Positions 25,545 to 37,049 of a stretch of DNA of 64,000 nt are shown here, in pieces. The stretch is from Trichopria drosophilae. Lineage: Eukaryota > Arthropoda > Insecta > Hymenoptera > Diapriidae. Under the pieces are notes generated by a model. It made no database searches. It was given only the letters and a program-made list of their open reading frames with translations, and had not been told where the DNA came from. The translations under genes were made by a program, and so were the position numbers. Every line of letters starts with the position of its first letter. Position 1 is the stretch's first letter. The stretch lies in assembly GCA_030407085.1 (NCBI GenBank), contig CM059587.1, positions 92,747,001-92,811,000 on the forward strand. The letters run 5' to 3'.

Positions 25545-25690
25545 CACTTTTAAGAACACGGCATTTCATCACAGAAATTCAACATACGACTCTTCAACGT
25601 ACAATCATTTTAACACAAACGTTTCATCACATGATCATTTCAACACGAACCAAAAAATGCATTTAAATAAAATAATTCGAAATAACAATT
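25545..25690 (+). repeat. Quasi-periodic TTTCATCAC/TTCAACA array
   Basis: A run of short related words at spacings of roughly 18-22 bases: ACATCACTTTTAAGAACACG, CATTTCATCACAG, ATTCAACATACGAC, CTTCAACGTACAATC, TTTTAACACAAACG, TTTCATCACATGATC, TTTCAACACGAACC. It resembles, in style, the CAGACATTTCAAA arrays at 34953-35538, although the word is different. The sequence is non-coding and its origin unknown. Confidence 0.45.
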
Positions 25691-25724
25691 ACATATTATA
25701 CACGCAAAAATAATACAAAAATCT

Positions 25725-25760
25725 CACCTAACCTAACCTAGCATAACATAACCTAACCTT
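25725..25760 (+). repeat. CCTAA-type interstitial telomere-like repeat
   Basis: CACCTAACCTAACCTAGC followed by ATAACATAACCTAACC gives about five copies or near copies of CCTAA in tandem. The complement, TTAGG, is the ancestral arthropod telomere unit. Short interstitial runs of this kind are common in insect genomes. It is short and imperfect and does not indicate a chromosome end. Confidence 0.6.
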
Positions 25761-28700
25761 ATAACTTAATCTAAGCTAAATTAATATATTTTGTTAAGGA
25801 CGTTCCCAGAGAAAATGAAAAACTACAGATTTTCCTGAAACACTGCTAAAACGTTTATTTCTAATGTGCTGGAGTCAGAATGTCTTGATTAAGTCAAATT
25901 TAGCATTGTTCGACCAAATAATTATCTTTTAAGTCATATAGACTTTCAAGACTTGGATATAGTTCGAAAATGATTTAAATGTAACCTAAACAATGCGTTT
26001 AAATGTCATCAAAGTCGTACATTAGGTTAAAATTCCTAAATTTATAACCAAAATGATGTTATCAAAGTCGATTAAACTTATGGGTCGATATCAGTACATA
26101 CGTCTTTAAGTAAATATAACCTCGCACGATTACTTAATTTCGACCATGGGGGCAAAATGTCTTAATAGGTCAATATGCCTTTATATTTCGACCATCAAGT
26201 TAAAGTTAAGACCAAATTTCACCCCAGTACAATTATTCCGATAATCAAACCTAAAAGTGCGTTATTTACTGAAATGTTTTCAAAATTTTCTGACAAAATG
26301 ATTTTTTGAAAACACTGCTTGTGATATTTTACGAAATAATTCTCCGTCAACAGTCAAGGAGTGAATAGCTGTTGTTTCGTATTTTGGAAATTTGTAAATG
26401 AAGTAGATGAAGAAAATTTAAACTATTCTTTTAAAACGGTGGCGACTTTAATATAGGGACATTTTCTTACATAGGTTATGAACACATTCGTCATATCGCA
26501 ATTTATCGATTACGTAACTGTTAGAGAATTTATAGAAAATGCAATATCCGCAATTGCTCTATAAGTCGACATTTCGACTTCAAGGTCCACAACTTTGAAG
26601 TGAAAATTACCTAAAAAGAAAATTTTATTTACAGATCGAATAGTTTCCTTTTAGGTCGAAAGTCAGGATGACATGTCCGTTAATAGAAAGCATAACCTCA
26701 AAAATTCGCTATAATTATTACTTGGATACTAATTGTTTACTACATTTAAAAACATTTTTTAGAGTCTAACTATCTATTACACTAAAAACTATTCAACATG
26801 CTGGAGCGATATATTTTTATTTGAATTTAGCACAACTACATTTTTAGTTGATTTAACTTAGAAAATTTTTTGGAAGCGTATCAAACTACTCTGCGTAATT
26901 AAAAAGTAGTCAAATTTACTAAAAATTTGTCTGGAAATTTCTTTTAGTGGAATTATTTTTAGTGCAGCTATTGGCGGTTGCTTTTTTATTATATTAGTGC
27001 TTGCCTTTTTGAGTTTTATGCATAGTTTCGCATTTCTTGATCTTCAATCATTCGGATAACTTTTTCGTTTACTAAGTAAATAATATTAACTTACAGAAAA
27101 ATAGTAAAATTAACAACATCAACAAAGCTATACTAACAAAAAAAGTATTTCTTTTAACTACTCACGACTCAACTTTTCAATGGTAGTTGAATTTGTCAAG
27201 TAAATTATTTTCAGTGTAAATAAAACAAAATACTCCAAAGGTTATATTGTGCTTTGATTAAAGGGTTAGTGTATCGCGGTACTATTATGACATAATATTT
27301 TATCAGCAGATAATATATAATGTACTGCATGCAAATCAACGATAAATTGACGCCTTATATTTTCAAAAATAACTTTTATCAAATAGTAACGTTACTTGCA
27401 TTTGGTACCAGATTCATCCAGTTAATTCTACTGAAATTGTATACGCGCCATTATTATTATTATTTAATTATCAGCAAAAATTATGTACTATACACCTTTT
27501 TATAATTATCACTTTATTGACGTTTACTATAAAACTTATTGTAATTGTAATTTTACAATTGGGTATACGTATATTCTATTGCCTAAAGCTATTCAACCTA
27601 CGGCATAAATAAATAAAGTAACCAACTAGCATAAAATTACAGGATATTTAAACATATAAGTACTTAAACAAGCTTACCATATGCATGTTCAAGAAAAAGT
27701 TTAAAAATCTACTTTCACAGTTTCAAAGTACAAATGCTAATGCCACGTCTTTAATAGTTTTTAATGCAGAGAAACAAACGTTTCAGCAAAAAATCAGTAG
27801 TTTTTCACGAAAAAATCACGTGGAAAATTTTACTTTTTATACAAATCAACATTTCACACTTTTGCAATCGTTATATCGTATTGAAAAATGTACCTAATGT
27901 AAAACTGATTGCGATTTCATTAAAATCTGTTAACTCAAAGTTGATTTAACATTTGATGAAATTCAGGCGTTAATATGTTAATTGTTTCCACGTATTGATG
28001 ATTCTTTTCTGTATCATTGTTGTTTTACTTGTTGATTTTTTACATGATTGCAAAGTATATGAAATTTTGCACAAACAATATTTACAAGTTGTTTTTCTAA
28101 CTTGATATAGTCATTACTAAACTCAAGCTGATGATGTGAATGTGTAAAAAATGTTTATTACATTTTAAATTATCCATTAATTAAAATGTTTCTACATCAT
28201 AAGATTACAGAAAAAAATTATACGGTTTTATCTTTGAGGTTAGTAATTGAGTGTCATGAAACAATTGATGATTATGAAAGGTTGTCAAACGTTTTGTAAA
28301 AATTACGTTTCAGCATGTAGCACGTTGAGAAACAAAAAATAATTTTTCTATTATTAAAAGAAACTTTTCAGGGTTTAACTGTCGACTATCGTAAATAATT
28401 AACGTTAAACGTAAATAAAAAACGTTTAATACTATGAGTTGCCCAGCAGGTAATAACTTTGTACGAGGAAATTTTGTTTGTTAAACATGAAATTAAATGT
28501 TGTAAATATTGTAAATATAGTTTTTGTTGAAAGAGACTGACCCTTACATATTGAACTACATGTTTCGCTTTTACAGAATTTAATATCCAATATATATTTC
28601 TTATAGTGGTTATTTTTGTAAAGAAGTTTGCCTGGACTCCCCTAAATAAGAGTTAATTATGCAACATTTATGTGCAATTTCATCCAGAAATTTCACTTCT

Positions 28701-30848
28701 GCAGTCAGAAAATCATTTGCACAATTCAGATAATTAAAAAAAATAATTAAAACGAAGTTCCGACTTAAGAATACCGTCTATTTCTTCAAAAAATCTTCTA
28801 ATATTACATGTATATTTGCATTGTATGAAGTGAAGAAAGAGTTTTAAAAAAATGTTTAATTATTCCTCCTTAACGTATATTAAATTGTAGAAATGTGTTT
28901 CCATAAATACTTTTAAATTCTTTTTATTACGTCGTTAAATGTGTAGTCAAAATACTTTCAATTTCAATAAGGTTTAGCAGGTTATTTCTAAATTATTACC
29001 CATTAATAGTTAGTGATGTTATTAGAATGGTCATTAGAAATCCGACGACTTTGCAAAACGACAAAAAATTGCGCAATAGAATAAAGCTCTTTGTTGACAA
29101 GAAATATCTAATACAATTCATAAAATATCTTGACGAATATATAAATCATTGTCGGATTAAAAAATAATATAATATGAAGGTTTAATGTCAAATACAGAGA
29201 TATTTTTACATGTCGGAAATTTATTTATTTTTTATTACTCCTAAAATTCATCAAGGTTCCTTTAGTTATAATTGTAAATGTATTTTAGAATAATATTTAA
29301 TTAAGATGTTCTGAAAATTGGAAATTATTAATTCTTAATTAGTATTTTCTACATTTGTCAATGTTAGATCAATACGGATTCAATATCATTTCAGGATTTT
29401 ATGAATTAATATACTCGAGATCGTTTTATTTTTATATTTTAATAAATTTTAATGTTCCAATCTCGCACTTTCATATAATTAAAATTAGATTACAACTTAT
29501 TGTCTTTGACCAACTTAAAGTTAATGGATTGTTTAGGAAGCCGTAAGATCTAGTTATTCTTATATTAATTTATATACTTTCAAGAATTTGTATTAATTGT
29601 CCATCATTTCGGAGTTCTGAATATCAAAATTTGGTATTCTCAGATTCATTTTTAAACTTAAAAGCACGGAGGGTACTTATTTAAGATGACATTAAATTTT
29701 AAAATTTAATTTTGTACGAGTTTTTTTTCTATTAATAAAATCCCCCTTGTATTTTTTTTATTCACTAGTTACCGGAATTTTGTTTGTTATAATGCGAGAT
29801 ATTTTAAATTACCAATAAATCATAGTCATAATTAATTACAAATAAAAATAAATGTCGTGTAGATATTATAAATATAATAAAAAGAAAATAATAAGATATT
29901 TTTGTCAGGTAATTACTTAAACTATCGAAGCATGTATTTTTAAATTAAACAATAATTGCTGTTTGTCCTTCATTACTTTAATACTTTTAATTACAACGAT
30001 GTACTACTATTCTTACGTGTGAATATGTTGCTTCAAAATCGAAAGTTAGTTAAAATTAATCTTGATAAATTTTATATTATTACGACCATTCTGACGTGCA
30101 CATTAAACGTTTTTGAAACGTTATTGCGTATTGTTCAAATTTCCTGTTTAAAACAATGTTAACCAATAGTAAACTAATCATTATTATTCGTTACACTAAA
30201 TTCAGAAGTTACTACTGAACGATAGTAGAGAAAGTATATTTGGAAAATTAGCAAAAAGTGTTACGAAAATGTAACATTTTGCTATTGAAGGAATAAATAA
30301 AAGAAGGAAAATAATCCTACATAATATTTAAATGTTTTTTTTGTTTTTAAAGTTTTTATTTTGCTTTGTAAAGATACATAGAACAATATACAAAGGCGCA
30401 AAATTAAACTACAAACAAAAGCCTAACATTTAAAATAATATACAAGATGGAAATATGCCTCACGCAGGGGTACTCATTTCCATAAACTAACGGTAATCTA
30501 TAACATTTAAATGTCACTATTGTTTTCGTGACATCTAAGACTTAGTAGAGCCTATAAAAATAATTTGTATTACTCCATAAACAATTTTTATAATATTTTT
30601 TCATTTTGCAGATTTTTTAACGAGCTTTATCGTAGAAATCTTTATTTTTAATTTGACATTGATTATCTTGGTGAAAAATCTTTTTAAAATGTTTAATTTT
30701 TATATTAACACTTTTGGCTAGTCAACTGGAAATTAAATAATAATATCAGAAAATTATTATACATAATGGAGAAAGTGATGATATTGAAAAAAATATGGGA
30801 TGAAAAGGTTTAATGTATTAAAAATGCTTTAAAAATAGATGTCGAAAA
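25761..30848. other. Long AT-rich non-coding stretch
   Basis: I see no gene, RNA or repeat I can name in these five kilobases. All frames are below about 71 codons with AT-driven composition. Under the junctophilin model it is intronic. Confidence 0.5.
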
Positions 30849-30896
30849 AGAAGGCCCCTGAAATGAACGTAGACACATATACTTCAGGGGCCTTCT
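30849..30896. repeat. Perfect 14-bp hairpin
   Basis: AGAAGGCCCCTGAA at 30849-30862 is followed after a 20-base loop by its exact complement TTCAGGGGCCTTCT at 30883-30896. The stem is GC-rich in an otherwise AT-rich region. The stem is too short for a canonical animal microRNA precursor unless the loop pairs further, and no T run follows. It could be a miniature element or a transcript structure. Confidence 0.7.
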
Positions 30897-30989
30897 ACCT
30901 GCAAAATGTAACTGTCCATAACTTTTATCATAGGGGAACGATTTTTTTTCATTATGAACAGATTCAGTGCTCTTTAATATAAGTATATA

Positions 30990-31935
30990 CAGGGTGATCG
31001 GCGAACCATTACCCAGCGGCTAACTGTAGATTGTACAGATAATTCTGAGCAACTTTTTCCTCTGAAAAAATTTCCGGGAAGGTAGAGTTTTTAAGTTATT
31101 CAACACTAAAATTTAGGGGGAAAAAATCACTTTTTTTTTGAAATATTTCGGCTCTGTATGAAGGTATCTTAACGAACTGAAGCTCATTTTGAAGATATTT
31201 TCAAGCTATACAAGTTGTATCTGTTGATTTTTGACCTGCAATGAATATTTCTCTTGTTATAGCCATAAAAACGGGGGTAAATACCGATTTTTCAGGTTTT
31301 TCGCGTCTAACTCGTTTGGACACATAGCTATCGAAATATCACACTGGAAAAAGTTGTAGGCCTTGAAAACACAAACATTTTTTGTCCTCTAATACGATGC
31401 GCTTAAATTAAAACTGAACCCTATTTGTACTCTTTTTCATAACATTTTGTTATTAATATCGATTTATTTGTCGAACTGTATTTTGTCAACTTTACGAGGC
31501 TCTTGTAGGGTTCAGTTTTAATTTAATCGCATCGTATTAGAGGACAAAAAATTTTTGTTTTTTCAAGGCCTACAACATTTTCTGTGTGATATTTCGGTAA
31601 CTATGTGTCGAAACGAGTTAAACGCGAAAATCCTGAAAAATCGGCATTTATCCCGTTTTTATGGCTATAACAAGAGAGATATTCATTGTAGATCAAAAAC
31701 CAATAGAGACAATTTATAGAGCTTTAAAATATCTTTAAAATGAGCTCCGGTTCGTTAAGGTACCTTCAAACCGAGGTCGAGATATTTCAACAAATGTGAT
31801 TTTTTCACCTAAATTTTAGTGTTGAATAACTTAAAAACTCTAGCTTCCCGAACATTTTTTTAGAGGAAAAAGTTGTTCAGAATTATCTGTAGAATCTAGA
31901 GTTAGCCGCTGGGTAATGGTTGGCCGATCACCCTG
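30990..31935. mobile_element. Near-perfect long palindromic element, CAGGGTG ends
   Basis: The element starts CAGGGTGATCGGCGAACCAT and ends with the inverse (…GGCCGATCACCCTG), with TA on both flanks. The whole 946 bases fold on an axis near 31460. Examples of arm words found inverted opposite are ACCCAGCGGCTAAC, TTTAAGTTATTCAACACTAAA, AATGAATATTTCTCTTGTTA, TAGCCATAAAAACGGG, GGCCTTGAAAA and CCTCTAATACGATGCG. Arm divergence is modest, so this is the best preserved foldback in the window. There is no coding frame. TA flanks suggest a Tc1/mariner-group mobiliser; that is inference. Confidence 0.88.
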
Positions 31936-31937
31936 TA

Positions 31938-34189
31938 TGTAGCTGCATATTTATTTATTACGGTTAGAAAAACTGGAAAATATATCGAACTGTAATTTCC
32001 CGATGACGATGTCATTTTCGTTATTTTTATTAATATAGTGAAATATATATTTTAATCATTATGTAAATATATAATGCAAGTAATACTGTAAGTTAAGTGA
32101 TAATGAAACAAAATTAAGTGATACCAACATATTTGAAACCTAAATTTCAAAGTGCACATAGGATTTTCAGATTTCAGATGACAATTAATACTATTCTTTG
32201 CTAATTTAGCTTCCATTTGCTGATATTATGTGTCCACTCAGCAATATATACAATATTTGACCGTATAAATTAAATTCTAGCTAGCAAATTTGCTTTCACT
32301 GAGACCGTCCTATCTTTTTACCCTTATCACAATAATTAGTAAAATTATTTTCCCTTGAAATTCATTTTCAAAAAATATCGGTATAGTAGTTTCTCTCTCT
32401 GATATCTACTACTTTTACTGAAATAAATTAGTCCAGTCAAATCGCATATTGACCTTCCAAAAAATCACCCTGTCAATTTTTTTTTCATTTTCCTGTAGAA
32501 AGTCGATAAATGAATCTAATTTTAAAGTTAGTGCCTTTTTTCTGACGATTTGACTGGACTAAATAGTACGTAATAAAACTAACCATAAAGTTGATTTAAA
32601 TATGGAATGTTTTTGCATTACATCAAAATAACACTCTAAACTTAAAATCTTGTTGATGTATTTAATAAATAGTAAAATATAATATCAAAATAAAAACTAC
32701 ATTTATTAAAATAAAAGAAGAAGAACATAAAAAGAGAAAGAGAACACCCGCATTTCTCTCGATATTTACGATTATTTTAATAAACCTTTATTTTTTTTAA
32801 ATTACTTCAAAGAATAGAAAAAACTCAGATAGTTCTCTTCTAGTTCTCTCAGCAGATCGTCATCAATTGTATGTTTTGATAATTTCACTCCATAATTCAC
32901 CATAAATAAAGAAAAGTTTTAATATGCAATATAAATTGATTAGTTTCAAAACCTCATAAATTTCGCAATGGAACTAGAGAACGTTAATAACATTTTTGGA
33001 TTTCTTTCAAGGCGTGGATTCTGACCTACATTGCTGACCTGACGAACTCGAACTGCACAAATTTCCAGAGACATTTACAAAATTTACATCCTTGAAACAC
33101 TGACACATGACCTGAGTGACAAATGAAAAATTTTCTGACAAGTTTAAACAATCCTAATCATAGTGATAAATGTTTAGCAATTTAGTTCATTACTTGTAGC
33201 ATATGAAACTTTGAAAGAATATTCATTCGTGAAATTTAAGCTATTAATATTAGTCAATTCAATTATTTTTTATAGTATTAAATATTTTATCAATGGCAAT
33301 CTCTATATGTTGCAGAATTCCCTTTACAGTAAATTAGAAAACATTTTTAATATAATCATAAATATTTATAAATGGATATAGGAGAATATTATTTGTGTAG
33401 CATCATAAATAATAATAATGCTTTGTTTATATAGCAATTTTATTGTAATTAATGGTATAAATGCTTCGTTGCAGAATTAATAAATAGTATCAATTTTACG
33501 GCAGTACTGTCAATGGATTTAAAATCCAGAAAACAGTTCTAAATATTTTGAACGTTTTGCCCATTTATCTTTTAACACATGTTTGATTCAGAAGTATCTG
33601 TACCCTATATGATGTGATATATGGGATAATAATGCTTACGCATCATATGGTCCAATGGGCTACCCTTGTATCCTTGAATTGTGATTTTTCAAAATATATC
33701 CCAATTTCATGTTGAGACCTATCGTTAATCGTACTATAAATCACAATGAAAAGAGGAAATTAGTCTTATTTGCACACTCTGCAAGATTTTATTGACTTTC
33801 GAAGATTAAGATTAGGAATGGCAATCCCCTTGTAGCATAATTTTTCTTCATCATTTCTAAAGCAAATAAATATCAGTCTCTTAGACAAATTCTTTGATGT
33901 AAATACATTTATTGTACAGTTGATTTTATTTGATTCTAGAGAATGTTTTGAAGAATTTTTCAAATACATTTTTGTTTATATTTAAACATATCAAAACATG
34001 TCTTTGTATTCATCTTTGCTTTATTTAATTATTATTTTTTATATGACTAATTACAGCTCTTAGCTCTCACGTATGTGATAAAAATGTAATTTTCAATTAA
34101 ATAATATCTACTAATCTTCTAATTAATAACAATGCAAGAGTTTAATAATTGTTTTGAATCCCCTAATTTGGTATTAAACTATTTTGATT
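31938..34189. other. Non-coding, containing one MITE
   Basis: Apart from the element at 32428-32562 I see only AT-rich sequence. A minus-strand frame at 33766-33969 lies downstream, in the same orientation, of the LINE endonuclease remnant at 34190-34438. It contains KRLIFICFRNDEEKLCYKG, which could be the linker before a reverse transcriptase, but the likeness is too weak to annotate. Confidence 0.4.
32428..32562. mobile_element. 135-bp MITE, TTAGTCCAGTCAAATCG ends
   Basis: The terminal 17 bases TTAGTCCAGTCAAATCG are perfectly inverted at the right end (CGATTTGACTGGACTAA). The interior is AT-rich and non-coding. The target duplication could be TTA/TAA or lie within the repeat; the sequence alone does not settle it. 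This is a compact, well preserved miniature inverted-repeat element. Confidence 0.88.
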
Positions 34190-34438
34190 CTAAAAATAAA
34201 TTATCAAATTTTGAACACATTTGGAAGATCTAATACATTTCTGAATTCTACACTTTTTAATGGGTAAATATTCAGTTAGTCCAATGACATTTAGATGTCG
34301 CAAATAAATCATTATATCGAACGATAAGTCATTTGTCGAATTGATTAAGTCATCAACATTTTTTGTTAGCGTAAAACGTTTAACAAGTTGAAATAAAAAA
34401 TTATATTTAAGAAGTATTGAAACGAATGATGAAAACAC
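34190..34438 (-). mobile_element. LINE endonuclease (APE-type) remnant
   Basis: An 82-codon minus-strand frame carries a pattern typical of the C-terminal end of non-LTR retrotransposon endonucleases: FQLVKRFTLTKNVDDLIN, then NDLSFDIMIYL, then NVIGLTEYLPI. In the family these positions read QLV..PTR.T.N...LID, a variable block, and G(L/I)SDHxPI. Here the final catalytic SDH reads TEY, so the copy is inactive. The upstream catalytic part and the downstream reverse transcriptase are not clearly seen. Family-level placement beyond non-LTR is not possible by eye. Confidence 0.6.
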
Positions 34439-34952
34439 TTTTGGGTTTGGACCTATTAGTTTCTGAAAACATCAAAGCCCCTTTATTAATATATGATTAA
34501 AAGTAAACTTGTATTGAGTTTTTAAAAAAAGGCAAATGTTCAGGTATCACGAATGAATACTAAAAGTAATAAAATTCGATTTTATTTTTTTAATATTTGT
34601 AATTTTTTCCGTTTATTTAATAAGAAAAAAATAATCCACCCTCAAAACTTAAATGTTCAGAAAATCTAAATGACATCTGATTATCCTAATAAAAGAAGTG
34701 AATAGTTTATCTACAAATAAATCGATTAGAAATATCTATATAATATACGACATGGGGATAGAGACTAAAAATATGTCTTAAATGCAGAGATTTTAGTTGA
34801 TTTTTTATTGCATTTCCTATCGATTCTATTTTAATTTGAATTTGATTTTAAATGGTAGTTTAATCTCTTATCAAGTTTATTGATTGATTTAAAAAATGAA
34901 TTAATTTAGAGGGGTTTTAATGATAATCTAGAAATGTGTACGTACATGTATT

Positions 34953-35538
34953 GGGTGCACCTCAAAAACCAGACAAATCACAAAGAGACATTCAAAAACC
35001 CAACTTTCAAAAACCAGACATTTCAGAAACAGACATTCAAAAACCAGGGGTGCACCTCAAAACCCAGACAAATTACAAAACAGACAATTGAAAAATCTGA
35101 CATTAAAAACCAGACATTTCAAAATGCAAACACGTTTTGAAAGTCAGTTTTCTAAATATCTGGTTTATCCCTAGTAAAAATGTATTTGGAAATGTCTGGT
35201 TTTTGAATGTCTGTTTTTATAAATGTCTGGTTTTTGAAAGTCGGGTTTTTGAAGTGTCTGTTTTATGATTTGTCTTCTTTTTGGGTGCAATTTCAAAACC
35301 CCAACATTAATAAACCAGACATTTCCAAAACACACTTTAACAAACTAGACATTTCAAAATACACACATATTTTGAAAGTCTGTTTTTTGAGATGTCTGTT
35401 TTTTTAAGAATGATTTTTGAATGTCTGTTTTTTTGAAATGTCTGTTTTTTTAAGAATGATTTTTGAATGTCTGGTTTTTGAATGTCGGATTTTTGAAGTG
35501 TCTGTCTTGTGGTCTGTCGGTTTTTTGTGGTACACCCC
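34953..35538. mobile_element. Large foldback array of CAGACATTTCAAA units
   Basis: The element starts GGGTGCACCTCAAAAACC and restarts near 35047 with GGGTGCACCTCAAAACCC. It ends TTTTTTGTGGTACACCCC at 35538, the inverse of the start. The left portion is built of AAAACCAGACA/CAGACATTTCA units on the plus strand. The right portion is built of TGTCTGGTTTTTGAA and TGTCTGTTTTTTT units, the inverse. Internal restarts suggest nested or partly duplicated copies. Small frames within it are low-complexity translations of the unit, not genes. The end sequence GGTGC…TCAAAAACC relates it to 2423-2587 and 47780-47977. Confidence 0.78.
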
Positions 35539-36914
35539 ATGTTTCATCCATCTTCTGTACAGTTTTTATCCATTTTCTATCTTGTTTTTTATACATTTTA
35601 CGGCTATTGTTCTTTTAAGCATATTTATAATTCCATACCATATCCTTTATTCGTAATAATTGTTAACGGTACTACTTACATGTATAATTATTGTTGACAA
35701 TCGGTATACATTACGGTTAATCATGCTATTCATCCTAGTATAAGATGAATAAGATGAACATACAAATTTAACGAACATCTTCAATCCATTTATTTTTATC
35801 TAATATTTAGCCAGTTTTGTAACAAAAAACTGATTTACTTATTTGTGACTAGTTATTTTCTAGTTTATGGATATATCCGCTGTATACAGTTTTAAACCTC
35901 GTATAACTTAGCGAGAAAATCATAACACAATAAAACTGAATTTCATTTCTACCACGGTTGTAAACTTGAAGCATAATTAATTACTCTTAAACGCGAATTA
36001 ATAATTAAGTATGTAGGAAGATGCCACGTGGGTGACTTTGGTAATTATAGACTTAATGTCTGACAAATAAGACGAACCACTTAAGTACTAGTATTCTCTG
36101 CAATATTTATCACTTCTGCAACTTAAACAGTTTAAACTTTAAAATGCTTGCGGAATTATTGCATATTGGTTTATGTTACTTGGAAAGAGTGGTTTATTTA
36201 ACTCAGTCACAAATTAATTTCTGTGAAATCAGTTTTACAAATTAAGAAACAATTTTTGTGTTCAACTTATTGAACAATGGTTATGATTATACATTCTAAA
36301 AGTGTGTGCTTATAAAATGTTCATTTCTTGATTTTTTTTACTATTTATTGAGAATTGAAAAACACGGTTCGAAACGCGATCCTTTTACAAATCATTTTTC
36401 GATTTTCAAAATTCAATAACTGTAGTCTTGATGGTCGTTGCGTAACGATCGATCAATTATTGTTTGACCTACATAGTTCTTTTACAAATGAAAAAGTAAA
36501 CACGTTTGCGACATTCGATAGAGGGCTGTTTGTACTATCTACGTTTTCGTCTCTTAAAAGTGTGAACAAAATGTAGATAAAATAATGGAAGTAAATGGTA
36601 CAAAAGTAACTTTGTTACTTGACTGCATTACTATATTATTAAAATAATTTATTTTATTTGGGTTAGCTAATATAGTTTCGTTAGTGTCATATACTTTTGT
36701 TGTAGGTACACTAATATTTACTTTTCAAATTTTCAGGCTGTACAATGGACTCATAGTTTAATTATTTCATCTTCTCAGCCTCGTTTGTTGAGAAATAATA
36801 AAATATTAATATTCGTAGTATACAACGGTTACTTTAAACCGATAAAGTAAAAATAAAAAGAGCAGTGAAATAGCTGAAGATGGGCAAGAGAGGTAAAAAA
36901 TATAAAAATGAACA
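35539..36914. other. Non-coding stretch
   Basis: No supported gene. A 73-codon plus frame at 36355-36576 has somewhat less biased composition (…NCSLDGRCVTIDQLLFDLH…). It has no recognisable domain or splice boundaries and is left out. Confidence 0.4.
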
Positions 36915-37049
36915 AATATTCATTTTGTTTTCATTTGTATTTAGATGGAAAATATCTGGTACCAGACTTCACCATTCGTATAACTGCATTTTAAATACGA
37001 ACTTATTAGTTTTTCTATCTAAATACAAATGAAAGCATACTGAATATTA
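36915..37049. mobile_element. 135-bp inverted-repeat element
   Basis: AATATTCATTTTGTTTTCAT followed by TTGTATTTAGATGGAAAA on the left is inverted on the right as TTTTCTATCTAAATACAA followed by ATGAAAGCATACTGAATATT. This gives arms of about 38 bases with few mismatches and a 58-base centre. It looks like a MITE or a hairpin remnant; the exact ends and target duplication are unclear. Confidence 0.72.

Noticed and set aside
25725..25760. A real telomere
   Set aside because: Only about five imperfect CCTAA units are present and unique sequence continues on both sides.
34934..35697. Repetitive peptides rich in KNQTF or FLKVGFLKCLF as a repeat protein
   Set aside because: They are translations of the short-word foldback array on both strands.
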